A stretch of DNA of 64,000 nt from Corynebacterium aquilae DSM 44791 (GTDB lineage: Bacteria; Actinomycetota; Actinomycetes; Mycobacteriales; Mycobacteriaceae). The notes beneath the pieces are model-generated. The model saw only the letters and a list, made by a program, of their open reading frames with translations. It was not told where the DNA came from and searched no databases. A program made the position numbers and the translations under genes. Location: positions 1,263,992 through 1,327,991 of the forward strand of contig NZ_CP009245.1 in the NCBI RefSeq assembly GCF_001941445.1, in the 5' to 3' direction. This document shows, piece by piece, positions 33,826-42,614 of the stretch. How positions within the stretch are numbered: the stretch's first letter is position 1; every line of letters begins with the position of its first letter.

Positions 33826-35268
33826 ATGGACGCTTCCGCGGCCTCCCAGCCCAGCACTCTGGCGGAAAAAGTCTGGCGCGACCACATCGTTGCTCAGGGC
33901 AACGGTGACGAGCCGGACCTGATTTACATCGACCTCCACCTCCTCCACGAGGTCACCAGCCCCCAGGCCTTCGACGGGCTGCGCCTGGCAGGGCGCCGCC
34001 TGCGCCGCCCGGATCTGACAATCGCCACCGAGGACCACAACGTTCCCACCGAGGGCATTAGTACCGGCGCGATTACCGAAATTAAGGACGCGATTTCCCG
34101 CACCCAGGTCGCCACTTTGCGCAAAAACTGCGAGGAATTCGGCGTGCGCATTCACCCCATGGGCGATGTGGAGCAGGGCATCGTGCACGTGGTCGGCCCC
34201 CAGCTGGGTCTGACCCAGCCGGGCATGACGGTGGTGTGCGGCGACTCCCACACCGCCACCCACGGCGCCTTTGGTGCGATTGCCTTCGGCATCGGCACTT
34301 CCGAGGTGGAGCACGTCATGGCCACCCAAACGTTGCCCTTAAAGCCTTTTAAGACCATGGCCATCAACGTCCACGGCGAGCTCGGCCCGGACGTGACCGC
34401 CAAGGATTTGATCCTGGCCATTATCGCCAAGATCGGCACCGGCGGCGGCCAGGGCCACATCATCGAATACCGCGGATCCGCCATCGAAAAGCTGTCGATG
34501 GAAGCCCGCATGACTATTTGCAACATGTCGATCGAGGCGGGCGCCCGCGCCGGCATGATCGCCCCCGACGAGATCACCTTCGAATACTTAAAGGGGCGCC
34601 CCCACGCCCCCCAAGGCGAGGACTGGGATGCCGCCGTGGAGTACTGGAAGTCCCTGCGCAGCGACGATGATGCGCAGTTCGACACCGTCGTCGACATCGA
34701 CGGCTCCGCGCTGACCCCGTTCGTCACCTGGGGAACCAACCCCGGCCAGGGCCTGCCCCTGGACCAGGCGGTGCCCAGCCCCGAAGACTTCAGCGACGAA
34801 GAAGAACGCAAGGCCGCTACCAAAGCCATCGACTACATGGGATTGGTTCCCGGCACCCCGCTGCGCGAGCTCGCCGTCGACGCCGTGTTCGTCGGCTCTT
34901 GCACCAACGGCCGCATTGAGGACATGCGCGCGGTGGCCAACATCCTGGCGGGCAACACCGTCGCCGACGGAGTACGCATGCTCATCGTTCCCGGCTCCGC
35001 CCGGGTGAAAGAACTGGCCGAAGCCGAAGGGCTGCACACCATCTTTGAGGCCGCCGGCGCCGAATGGCGCCAGCCCGGCTGCTCCATGTGCTTGGGCATG
35101 AACCCCGACCAGCTCACCGCCGGCCAGCGCTGCGCATCCACCTCCAACCGCAACTTCGAAGGCCGCCAAGGCAAAGGCGGGCGCACCCACCTGGTGTCCC
35201 CGCAAGTCGCCGCCGCCACCGCCATCGCCGGACACCTGGCCGCCCCCTCCGACCTGGTCAACGCCTAA
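33826..35268 (+). CDS. leuC: 3-isopropylmalate dehydratase large subunit
   Basis: With LeuD this aconitase-family enzyme isomerises 2- to 3-isopropylmalate using a [4Fe-4S] cluster. The 480-aa product has cluster ligands C359 ([10 protein letters not shown]) and C419/C422 (PGCSMC), and the HATHGAFG-type region [35 protein letters not shown] precedes the ATG at 33826. The leader of about 200 nt is long. leuD begins 39 bp downstream. Confidence 0.97.
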   Translation: MDASAASQPSTLAEKVWRDHIVAQGNGDEPDLIYIDLHLLHEVTSPQAFDGLRLAGRRLRRPDLTIATEDHNVPTEGISTGAITEIKDAISRTQVATLRKNCEEFGVRIHPMGDVEQGIVHVVGPQLGLTQPGMTVVCGDSHTATHGAFGAIAFGIGTSEVEHVMATQTLPLKPFKTMAINVHGELGPDVTAKDLILAIIAKIGTGGGQGHIIEYRGSAIEKLSMEARMTICNMSIEAGARAGMIAPDEITFEYLKGRPHAPQGEDWDAAVEYWKSLRSDDDAQFDTVVDIDGSALTPFVTWGTNPGQGLPLDQAVPSPEDFSDEEERKAATKAIDYMGLVPGTPLRELAVDAVFVGSCTNGRIEDMRAVANILAGNTVADGVRMLIVPGSARVKELAEAEGLHTIFEAAGAEWRQPGCSMCLGMNPDQLTAGQRCASTSNRNFEGRQGKGGRTHLVSPQVAAATAIAGHLAAPSDLVNA

Positions 35269-35307
35269 GACAACGCCGCACCACAGACACAAGGACAAGT
35301 TGAAACC

Positions 35308-35901
35308 ATGGAAAAATTCTCCACCCACACCGGTGTTGGCGTGCCCCTGAACCGCTCCAACGTCGACACCGACCAGATCATCCCCGCCGTCTACCTCAAG
35401 CGCGTCACCCGCACCGGCTTTGAGGACGGACTGTTCAGCTCCTGGCGCAACGACCCCAGCTTCGTGCTCAACCAGGAAGCATTCGCCAACGGCTCCGTGT
35501 TGGTCGCCGGCCCCGACTTCGGTACCGGCTCCTCCCGCGAACACGCCGTCTGGGCGCTGATGGACTACGGCTTCAAGGTCGTCTTCTCCTCCCGCTTCGC
35601 CGACATCTTCCGCGGCAACGCCGGCAAAGCAGGACTGCTGGCTGCCACCCTGCCCCAGCAAGACATCGAACTGCTGTGGAAAATCATGGCCGAAACCCCC
35701 GGCATCGAACTCACCGTCGACCTGGAGAACAAAACCGTTAGCGCCGGCAGCCACGTGTTCAGCTTCGACGTCGACGACTACACCCGCTGGCGCCTGATGG
35801 AAGGCCTTGACGACATCGGGCTGACCCTGCGCCAAGAAGACGCCATCAACGCATACGAAGCTGCACGGCCCGCCTACAAACCCCGCGCCCTCACAGCATA
35901 A
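35308..35901 (+). CDS. leuD: 3-isopropylmalate dehydratase small subunit
   Basis: The 197-aa product starts [31 protein letters not shown], with the swivelling-domain signature [17 protein letters not shown]. It pairs with LeuC, encoded 39 bp upstream in the same operon. The ribosome site AAGGACAAG lies before the ATG. Length and both motifs match bacterial LeuD. Confidence 0.97.
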   Translation: MEKFSTHTGVGVPLNRSNVDTDQIIPAVYLKRVTRTGFEDGLFSSWRNDPSFVLNQEAFANGSVLVAGPDFGTGSSREHAVWALMDYGFKVVFSSRFADIFRGNAGKAGLLAATLPQQDIELLWKIMAETPGIELTVDLENKTVSAGSHVFSFDVDDYTRWRLMEGLDDIGLTLRQEDAINAYEAARPAYKPRALTA

Positions 35902-35943
35902 ATACAGTCATTTTCGCCAGCGTAAAGGTGCTTTCACATGAAT

Positions 35944-36034
35944 TTGACAGCGACCCGGCAGCAATTGTTATAGTGCAAGGCGAAGAAGAGAAAGCGATCG
36001 GCCCCCAGGATGAACATCCCGGGGGCCGTTTGTT
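35944..36034 (+). ncRNA. Candidate small RNA: strong promoter followed at once by a terminator
   Basis: TTGACA (35944-35949) and TATAGT (35969-35974) form a near-consensus promoter with a 19-bp spacer. Transcription would start near 35981. A GC-rich hairpin (35999-36012 / 36015-36028, one mismatch) followed by TTTGTT would end it near 36034, giving about 55 nt. No gene follows on this strand; the next gene is convergent. The hairpin also serves as the leuD terminator, so only the promoter argues for a separate RNA. Confidence 0.45.
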
Positions 36035-36069
36035 ATCCCACCCCACCTCAGGGGCAGGAGCCTAGGCAG

Positions 36070-37068
36070 CTACTTAATCGGCAGGGGAGAAGCCAAGTAG
36101 TCCGCACCAATGAGCTCACCCTGGTGGAAACTCAACACCCACACCCCAGCTTTCTTGGTATCGAACTCCTCCAACGGCAAACGGCCCTTGGCACTCAACC
36201 AGGCCACCACATCCGGAATGGTCAACCCTTGGGACACCACAATCGGGCACTCGCCTTGAGCAATCAGCGCCTCAAAACGCTTTTTCACCGCCGCCATCCG
36301 GCTCACCCACGCATCGTCACCAAAATCCTCATCAATGGTGAGCTCAAACCCGAAGTGCTGCGCAATCGGCTGCGCGGTCTGCTGGCAACGATCCGGCAAA
36401 GCCGACACGATTGAGGTCGGGCGGTAGCCCTGAAGCATGGCGGGCAAAAACTCCACCTGCCGCAAACCCTTCTTATCCAAAGGGCGCAAATGATCATTGC
36501 CTGCCCAGGTGCGACGCGAAAAAGCGTGCGCATGGCGCACCAGAATCAAGCGGGCATCCACCGGTACACCCAGGCGCTTGACTGCCTTATCAAGCACGTT
36601 GCGGTCCAACTCGTAGGACAGCATCTCGCGGGCGGTCGCAGCATCCACCCAGGCGATCGTATCCACCTCGTTATTGGAGGAAAACTCACCACCGGTGACC
36701 TCAGCCAGCCAATAAAACACCACCTTGGTGCGCTTGGCGACCGGGTAGGTCACATGCCCGAGCAGCTGGCCCAGACGAACCTCGAAACCGGTTTCCTCCG
36801 CGATTTCTCGCACCGCCGTCATCGGTAGGTTCTCGCCCGGATCTACCTTGCCTTTAGCCAGCGAGTAGTCGTCATAGTGGGGGCGGTGGATCACCGCGAA
36901 CTCAAACTCTTCCGGGTTGTCGCTCGAGCGACGCCACAACACCGCACCCGCAGCAAAGGTGGGGCGGGTAAAATCTTGGGCGACCTTCGCTGGGATCGTC
37001 TGGTAACGGCCGGTGACCGCAACCTTTCCCGCCGTGTCTTTTTGTTCTTCGCGCTGAGCTGAACCCAT
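36070..37068 (-). CDS. mutT1: Nudix hydrolase fused to a histidine phosphatase (MutT1-like)
   Basis: The N-terminal Nudix domain has the box GKVDPGENLPMTAVREIAEETGF. The C-terminal half is a phosphoglycerate-mutase-like phosphatase with the LVRHAHAFSRR catalytic motif (RH in place of RHG) and a second acidic/His site. Mycobacterial MutT1 has the same two-domain plan and hydrolyses 8-oxo-dGTP, 8-oxo-GTP and diadenosine polyphosphates. The ATG at 37068 is preferred because AAGGA lies about 10 bases upstream; an ATG six codons earlier lacks one. It is divergent from gpsA. Confidence 0.9.
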   Translation of the reverse strand: MGSAQREEQKDTAGKVAVTGRYQTIPAKVAQDFTRPTFAAGAVLWRRSSDNPEEFEFAVIHRPHYDDYSLAKGKVDPGENLPMTAVREIAEETGFEVRLGQLLGHVTYPVAKRTKVVFYWLAEVTGGEFSSNNEVDTIAWVDAATAREMLSYELDRNVLDKAVKRLGVPVDARLILVRHAHAFSRRTWAGNDHLRPLDKKGLRQVEFLPAMLQGYRPTSIVSALPDRCQQTAQPIAQHFGFELTIDEDFGDDAWVSRMAAVKKRFEALIAQGECPIVVSQGLTIPDVVAWLSAKGRLPLEEFDTKKAGVWVLSFHQGELIGADYLASPLPIK

Positions 37069-37400
37069 CAGAGTCTTTCCTTCCACGCACCGTCGCGTCT
37101 ATGTCGCAAAGGCCGGCAAGCCTTCGCGCGGTGCCACACAATGCTTTTCTGCTTTTTCTTCCCCACTGAATCTAATCCCAAAACCCCAATCCTGCAGGAA
37201 TAGCACCCAACATGGCGTGGTTCGCTGCTGTGTGGGGCCGCCACAACTCCACGCTGGTGTCTGCGCCACACCGGAAGAGACTGCGATCGAGCCTGTGTGT
37301 CACCCGCTGGCGATATATGCTGGGGGTCTCACACGAGACAAGCGAGCGTGCCGATAAAAAGGGCAGTGGCGCTACAACAACGTCAAGGAGTACACCAGCC
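37069..37400. promoter_or_regulatory. mutT1-gpsA divergent intergenic region (332 bp)
   Basis: No gene is seen. A TATGCT -10 box at 37316-37321 would start gpsA with a leader of about 70 nt, and AAGGAG at about 37384-37390 is its ribosome site. A minus-strand TAGATT near 37167-37172 may serve mutT1. Confidence 0.4.
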
Positions 37401-38399
37401 GTGAGTTCTGTAGCAGTAATGGGCGCAGGTTCCTGGGGAACCACCCTGGCTAAGGTTTTTGCCGACGCCGGAAGTGATGTCACCTTGTGGGCGCGCCGCG
37501 AACAGGTCGCCAAGACTATCCAAATCACCCGCGAAAACGCCGACTATCTGCCCGGCCTGACTCTGCCGCGCAGCATCACCGCCACCCACGATGCCCACAA
37601 GGCGCTTGCCGGTGCCGATATCGTGGTGCTGGGTGTTCCTTCACAAACGCTGCGCGACAACCTCGCCGCCTGGCGCGATGATATTCCCGCAGATGCCACC
37701 CTGCTCAGCCTGGCCAAAGGCATCGAACGCGACACCCACCTGCGCATGAGTGAGGTCATCGCCGAGGTCACCGGCGCCGAATCCAGTCGCATTGCCGTAC
37801 TTTCCGGGCCGAACCTCGCCCGGGAGGTCGCTCTCGAACAGCCCGCCGCCACCGTGATTGCCTGCGAGGATGAAGCCCGCGCCACCCTCATCCAGCACGC
37901 CGTGGCCGCCCCCTACTTCCGCCCCTACACCAACACCGACGTGGTCGGCTGCGAAATCGGCGGCGCCTGCAAAAACGTCATCGCCTTGGCGTGCGGCATG
38001 GCCACCGGCCGCGGACTGGGGGAGAACACCCTGGCCACCGTCATGACCCGCGGCCTGGCAGAAATCACCCGCCTGGGAGAAGCACTCGGCGCGGACGCCC
38101 GCACCCTGGCGGGTCTGGCCGGTCTGGGCGACCTGGTCGCCACCTGCTCCTCCCCGCTGTCCCGTAACCGTTCCTTCGGCGTGCGGCTGGGGCGCGGGGA
38201 CTCCCTCGAGCAGGCCGCACACGCCACCCACGGCCAAGTCGCCGAAGGCGTGATTAGCTCGCGTTCGGTCTTCGACCTTGCCCAAGCGCACGGGGTTGAA
38301 ATGCCCATCACCCAAGCCGTTTACGGGGTATGCCACGCGGGGGCGGACGTTGCCGACATGGTCAAAAACCTGATGGGGCGCAGCAAGAAAGCCGAATAG
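37401..38399 (+). CDS. gpsA: NAD(P)-dependent glycerol-3-phosphate dehydrogenase
   Basis: This enzyme reduces dihydroxyacetone phosphate to sn-glycerol-3-phosphate for phospholipid synthesis. The product has 332 aa, starting at the GTG at 37401 with AAGGAG about 11 bases upstream; longer frames to the left lack homology. The N-terminal [18 protein letters not shown] dinucleotide fold, the AKGIE region, the catalytic Lys in [19 protein letters not shown], and [22 protein letters not shown] are all present. It sits between mutT1 and ddlA, as in other corynebacteria. Confidence 0.97.
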   Translation: MSSVAVMGAGSWGTTLAKVFADAGSDVTLWARREQVAKTIQITRENADYLPGLTLPRSITATHDAHKALAGADIVVLGVPSQTLRDNLAAWRDDIPADATLLSLAKGIERDTHLRMSEVIAEVTGAESSRIAVLSGPNLAREVALEQPAATVIACEDEARATLIQHAVAAPYFRPYTNTDVVGCEIGGACKNVIALACGMATGRGLGENTLATVMTRGLAEITRLGEALGADARTLAGLAGLGDLVATCSSPLSRNRSFGVRLGRGDSLEQAAHATHGQVAEGVISSRSVFDLAQAHGVEMPITQAVYGVCHAGADVADMVKNLMGRSKKAE

Positions 38400-38411
38400 T
38401 CAGAAGCGTGG

Positions 38412-38450
38412 ACCGCCGTCGCCAAAAACATCCTGGCGACGGCGGTTTTT
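38412..38450 (+). terminator. Terminator of gpsA
   Basis: A 13-bp perfect stem (38412-38424 / 38434-38446) with a 9-base loop is followed by TTTT. Confidence 0.9.
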
Positions 38451-38532
38451 CATTGCCGGGCCACGTACGCCCGCAAACGATCGCCTCCAGCGGCAAAGGT
38501 GTGGCACACACGGAGCAAGCTTGTCTCACGGG

Positions 38533-38538
38533 TAAGAT
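38533..38538 (+). promoter_or_regulatory. -10 box (TAAGAT) of ddlA; leaderless GTG start
   Basis: TAAGAT is followed by 8 bases and then the GTG at 38547. No ribosome site is present, so ddlA is probably translated from a leaderless mRNA. Confidence 0.6.
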
Positions 38539-38546
38539 GTGCGGAC

Positions 38547-39644
38547 GTGAACAACCCCGATCGCATCAATGTCGCCGTCGTCTATGGCGGCCGTAGCTCC
38601 GAACACAGCGTGTCGTGTGTCTCCGCTGGCGCCGTCATGAGCCACCTCGACCCCGCACGCTACAACGTCATCCCCGTGGGCATCACCCAAGACGGCACCT
38701 GGGTGGTAGGCGAAACCGACTACGACAAACTCGCCATCAACGGCCGCACCATGCCCGTCGTTGCCGGCGGACAAGCGGTGACACTGTCGATCGACCCGGC
38801 GCACGCCGGCGAACTGCGCTACACCGACGGGGACAACGTCGGCGAGCTCTACGCCCGCGCCGATGTAATCTTCCCCGTGCTGCACGGACGCTTCGGCGAA
38901 GACGGCACCATCCAAGGCCTGTTCGAACTATCCGGCGTTCCCTACGTCGGTACCGGCGTCTTGTCGTCCGCGTGCGGACAAGACAAAGAAGCCACCAAAA
39001 AGCTGTTCAACGCCGAAGGCCTGCCCATCGGCCAAGACGTCGTCCTGCGCGGCCGCACCGAACTGACCGAGGCCGAAAAAGACCTGCTAGGCCTGCCCGT
39101 GTTCGTCAAACCCGCGCGCGGCGGTTCCTCCATCGGTATCTCCAAGGTGGAAAGCTGGGACGATTTCCCCGCCGCCGTCAACCTTGCCCGCGAACACGAC
39201 CACAAAGTCATCGTCGAATCCGAAATCGTCGGCCCCGAAGTCGAAGTCGGTGTGGTGCAATACGCCGACGGCCGCGTGGTGGCCTCCGTTCCGGCACAAC
39301 TCGTCGGCACCGACGCCTCCGAAGAAGGCTTCTACGGCTTCGACACCAAATACCTCGACAACGTCGTCGCCGCCCACATCCCCGCGCCCCTGAGCCAGCA
39401 GCACACCGCACTGATCCAAAGCCTCGCCGTCGAAGCATTCCACGCGCTGAGCTGTGAAGGCATAGCCCGCGTCGACTTCTTCGTCACCGAGGCAGGCCCC
39501 GTCCTCAACGAAATCAACACCATGCCGGGCTTCACCCCGATCAGCATGTACCCGCAGGTGTTTGCCGCCAGCGGTGTCTCATACGAACAACTGTTGAGCA
39601 TCCTCATCGAACGTGCCCTGGCCACCCACCGGCCCAAAGAATAA
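38547..39644 (+). CDS. ddlA: D-alanine-D-alanine ligase
   Basis: This ATP-grasp enzyme joins two D-Ala for peptidoglycan precursors. The 365-aa product starts VNNPDRINVAVVYGGRSSEHSVS with the N-terminal substrate motif. PVLHGRFGEDGTIQG, VPYVGTGVLSSACGQDKEATKKL, the ATP-binding VFVKPARGGSSIGISKV and the metal-binding C-terminal FFVTEAGPVLNEINTMPGFT are all typical. The GTG start directly follows a -10 box. Terminators lie on both sides, so it is a single-gene unit. Confidence 0.96.
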   Translation: MNNPDRINVAVVYGGRSSEHSVSCVSAGAVMSHLDPARYNVIPVGITQDGTWVVGETDYDKLAINGRTMPVVAGGQAVTLSIDPAHAGELRYTDGDNVGELYARADVIFPVLHGRFGEDGTIQGLFELSGVPYVGTGVLSSACGQDKEATKKLFNAEGLPIGQDVVLRGRTELTEAEKDLLGLPVFVKPARGGSSIGISKVESWDDFPAAVNLAREHDHKVIVESEIVGPEVEVGVVQYADGRVVASVPAQLVGTDASEEGFYGFDTKYLDNVVAAHIPAPLSQQHTALIQSLAVEAFHALSCEGIARVDFFVTEAGPVLNEINTMPGFTPISMYPQVFAASGVSYEQLLSILIERALATHRPKE

Positions 39645-39678
39645 ACCCTCCCTTTAAGCCACAGGACACGTAAGAAAC

Positions 39679-39722
39679 ACTCGGGGCGGTTCGCATCAAC
39701 CAAGATACGAACCGCCCCGAGT
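39679..39722. terminator. Terminator between ddlA and the DUF3515 gene
   Basis: A 16-bp stem (ACTCGGGGCGGTTCG core with its complement) and a loop of about 12 bases lie between convergent genes. Confidence 0.85.
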
Positions 39723-39780
39723 TGTTGCATTATTCGGCGGCCAAGCGCAGCTTTTCACCACGCACAAAAAGACCCGGCCC

Positions 39781-40791
39781 CTACTGCGGCTGCACCTGAC
39801 TACGCTGCAGGTTTTTCACCATCGCATCAGAAACACTCGTCACCGCAGTGCCACCGACCGATCGCGGAGTACTCACCGCCACCGTTGCATCAAAGCCCAG
39901 GCCATAAAACACGCCCGCAGTCGAACCATTTTTCAGCTCCGCCGAAGTCAACCACGGCACCGAATTCACATCATCAAGACGCGCACCCGGCTGATACTCC
40001 ACCGGGAAGCCAACACCACAACGAACCACCACAGGCTCCACCCCCTCGGCCGTGTACACCACAGCGCCCTCCGGGGCACCCGCAGCACGAACCGCAGCCT
40101 CATCCAAGCGCTTATAGCCATCACCCACAGACGCCGGCAACGCCTTAGCAAAAGCAGAACACTGCGCGGCAACAGCCGCATAATCGGCCGCTTGCGGCAG
40201 ATCACCCAGCGGAACACCAGCCGGCTGAGGATGCGCCTCAGCAATCCCAGCGACCGCCTCCGACAGGTCAACCACCGGATCATCCGCCACATCAGTAGTC
40301 ACAGCAACAGTCGGGGCACGATTGACCGAATACCACGACACCAAAGAACTACCCGGAGTGTCATCAGTGACCTTCAACCACTCCACCCCATCCACATCCC
40401 GAGTATGAGACAGCACAGAAAACTGCGCCGGCACACTCACCCCACACCGCACCGACACCTGACGCTGCGAATCAGCCGCAAACACCGCCGCCCCCTCAGG
40501 TGCAGGATCCGCCAACTCAGCACGCTCAAAACCCATCACCTTCTTCGGCAACCGATCAAGAAACTCCGCACACTGCACAGAAGACGCATCCGGGGCCGCC
40601 ACCGGCGACAAACTCACCGGCTGATGAGCCGCCCGCTCATACACCACCTTCGCCCCCACCAACACGCCCACAGTCAACGCAATCGCCAACCCCAAAGCAA
40701 TCAACATCGGAGTCCTACTGACAGCAGAAAAACTCTCCAACTCCGCAGAAGATTCCACAACCGGGGACGCACTCACATCACGATCACTCAT
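39781..40791 (-). CDS. Membrane-anchored DUF3515-family protein with internal duplication
   Basis: One membrane helix (MLIALGLAIALTVGVLVGAKVV, about residues 29-50) follows a cytosolic tail, leaving an extracytoplasmic C-terminal part. That part consists of two related repeats. Each has a Cys near its start (VQCAEFLDRLP / AQCSAFAKALP), a PEGA-V-(F/Y) block, and a second Cys in VSVRCGVSVP / VVVRCGVGFP. The paired Cys probably form one disulfide per repeat. DUF3515 proteins lie between ddl and thiL in other corynebacteria and mycobacteria, but their function is unknown. The ATG at 40791 lacks a clear ribosome site. It is divergent from thiL across only 62 bp. Confidence 0.85.
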   Translation of the reverse strand: MSDRDVSASPVVESSAELESFSAVSRTPMLIALGLAIALTVGVLVGAKVVYERAAHQPVSLSPVAAPDASSVQCAEFLDRLPKKVMGFERAELADPAPEGAAVFAADSQRQVSVRCGVSVPAQFSVLSHTRDVDGVEWLKVTDDTPGSSLVSWYSVNRAPTVAVTTDVADDPVVDLSEAVAGIAEAHPQPAGVPLGDLPQAADYAAVAAQCSAFAKALPASVGDGYKRLDEAAVRAAGAPEGAVVYTAEGVEPVVVRCGVGFPVEYQPGARLDDVNSVPWLTSAELKNGSTAGVFYGLGFDATVAVSTPRSVGGTAVTSVSDAMVKNLQRSQVQPQ

Positions 40792-40853
40792 AAAGAAACA
40801 GCATAAACCCAACCACCCACGAGCCACCCCCAACATCCACTACAGTGACGCTT

Positions 40854-41864
40854 GTGACATCTTGCCCCACCACCTTCACCGCGGACACCTACCCCGGGCC
40901 CACCATCAAAGACGCCGGCGAACACGAAACCATCGCCGCCATCGGACGCAACGCCCCCAGCAGCCGCAACGGAGACGACGCCGCAGTGCTCGCCAGCCCA
41001 GCACCCAACTCCCGCACCGTCGTCTCCACCGACGCCCTCGTCAGCGGACGCCACTTCAACCCCAACTGGACCAGCGCCTACCACCTGGGACGCAAGGCAA
41101 TCACCCAAAACTTCGCCGACATCGAAGCCATGGGCGCCCGCCCCATCGCAGCCGTCGCAGCCCTCGCAGCACCCGCCCACACCCCACTAGCCGCCATCGA
41201 AGACCTCGCCCGCGGCATGAACGCCCGACTCACCGACTACAGCGCAGAACTCGTCGGCGGCGACATCACCCAAGCCCCAACACTCACCATCGCCGTCACC
41301 GCCATCGGCCTCATCGGCGGCGACAAACCACCACTGACCCTCAACGCCGCCCGACCCGGCCAAAAACTCGTCGCCGCCGGCAACATCGGCCACGCCGCAG
41401 CAGGACTCGCACTACTAAGCAAACTCGGCCCCGACAACATCCCCACCCACCTCACCCACCTCGTACGCGCACAACTCGACCCCCAACTCGTCCCCAACCG
41501 CGGACTCGTCGCCCGCGCCACCGGCGCCACCGCCATGACCGACAACTCCGACGGCCTCATCACCGACCTCACCGCCATCGCCACCGCCAGCAACGTCCGC
41601 ATCGACATCCACACCAACGCCATCCAACCCACCCCAGAACTCGCACACGCAGCCCAAATCTGCCACACCGACCCCTGGGAATGGATCCTCAGCGGCGGCG
41701 AAGACCACACCCTGCTCGCCACCACCGTCCACGAACCCCCCAGCGGCTTCCGCATCATCGGACACGTCAGCAAACAACGCGGCCACCTCCCCGTCAGCAT
41801 CGACGGAGAAAACCCGCCCTACAACCGCGGCTGGCAAGCCTTCGACAAACCAGCCACCACCTAA
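40854..41864 (+). CDS. thiL: Thiamine-monophosphate kinase
   Basis: ThiL phosphorylates TMP to thiamine diphosphate. The 336-aa product has the PurM-type signatures: RNGDDAAVL, VVSTDALVSGRHF, GRKAITQNFADIEAMGARP, AELVGGDIT, AMTDNSDGLITDL and WILSGGEDHTLLAT. A TACAGT -10 box at 40841-40846 is followed by 7 bases and the GTG at 40854, which suggests a leaderless start there; a GTG at 40845 is in frame but overlaps the -10 box. It is the first gene of a plus-strand run into ung, the DAK2 gene and recG. Confidence 0.93.
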   Translation: MTSCPTTFTADTYPGPTIKDAGEHETIAAIGRNAPSSRNGDDAAVLASPAPNSRTVVSTDALVSGRHFNPNWTSAYHLGRKAITQNFADIEAMGARPIAAVAALAAPAHTPLAAIEDLARGMNARLTDYSAELVGGDITQAPTLTIAVTAIGLIGGDKPPLTLNAARPGQKLVAAGNIGHAAAGLALLSKLGPDNIPTHLTHLVRAQLDPQLVPNRGLVARATGATAMTDNSDGLITDLTAIATASNVRIDIHTNAIQPTPELAHAAQICHTDPWEWILSGGEDHTLLATTVHEPPSGFRIIGHVSKQRGHLPVSIDGENPPYNRGWQAFDKPATT

Positions 41865-41896
41865 ACACCACACCCCAACACACCCCAACACACCCC

Positions 41897-42613
41897 ATGG
41901 AACACCACTTCGGCCCCTACGGCCCCCTCTACAACGAACACGGCGAACTACCCATCCACAACAGCTGGAAAGACACCTTCGCCCCACTCAAAGACACCAT
42001 CAACCACCTCAACGACTTCCTCGCCGACCAAGCCACAAACGGCCCCGGATTCCTACCACACCACACCAACATCTGGCGCGCCTACACCACCGACAAAAAC
42101 ACCATCAAAGTCCTCATCCTCGGCCAAGACCCCTATCCCACCCCCGGCCACGGCATCGGACTCGCCTTCGCAACCACCAAAGACACCCAACCACTACCCA
42201 AAAGCCTCAAAAACATCTACACCGAACTCGTCAACGACCAACACATACCCATGCCCCAACACGGCGACCTCACCGCATGGACCCACCAAGGCGTCGCACT
42301 CATCAACACCGTCCTCACCGTCGCACCCAAAACCCCCAACAGCCACAAAAACCAAGGCTGGGAAACCATCACACAACACGCACTCAGCGCACTAGACAAC
42401 AGAGGAACACCACTAGTCGCCATCCTCTGGGGAGCACACGCCCAAAAACTCCGCAAATACCTCCCCAACACCCACACCATCACCAGCCCCCACCCCTCAC
42501 CACTATCAGCACACCGCGGCTTCTTCGGATCACAACCCTTCAGCGCCACCAACCAAGCCCTCATCCACCAAGGAGCCCAACCCATCAACTGGACAATCCC
42601 ACCCACCCACTAA
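41897..42613 (+). CDS. ung: Uracil-DNA glycosylase
   Basis: Ung removes uracil from DNA. The 238-aa product has the catalytic water-activating motif GQDPYPTPGHGIGLAF and the His-leucine-loop motif HPSPLSAHRGFFGSQPFS, plus LINTVLTVAPKTPNSHKNQGW. No Shine-Dalgarno sequence precedes the ATG; the 30-bp spacer is nearly pure A/C. It lies between thiL and the DAK2 gene, very close to both, and is probably translated from the same message. Its coding strand is extremely poor in G and T. Confidence 0.95.
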   Translation: MEHHFGPYGPLYNEHGELPIHNSWKDTFAPLKDTINHLNDFLADQATNGPGFLPHHTNIWRAYTTDKNTIKVLILGQDPYPTPGHGIGLAFATTKDTQPLPKSLKNIYTELVNDQHIPMPQHGDLTAWTHQGVALINTVLTVAPKTPNSHKNQGWETITQHALSALDNRGTPLVAILWGAHAQKLRKYLPNTHTITSPHPSPLSAHRGFFGSQPFSATNQALIHQGAQPINWTIPPTH

Positions 42614-42614
42614 A

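Noticed and set aside
40862..41896. Plus-strand open frame joined to ung and overlapping thiL
   Set aside because: It is an Arg/His/Pro-rich shadow of thiL; Ung homology begins at the ATG at 41897.
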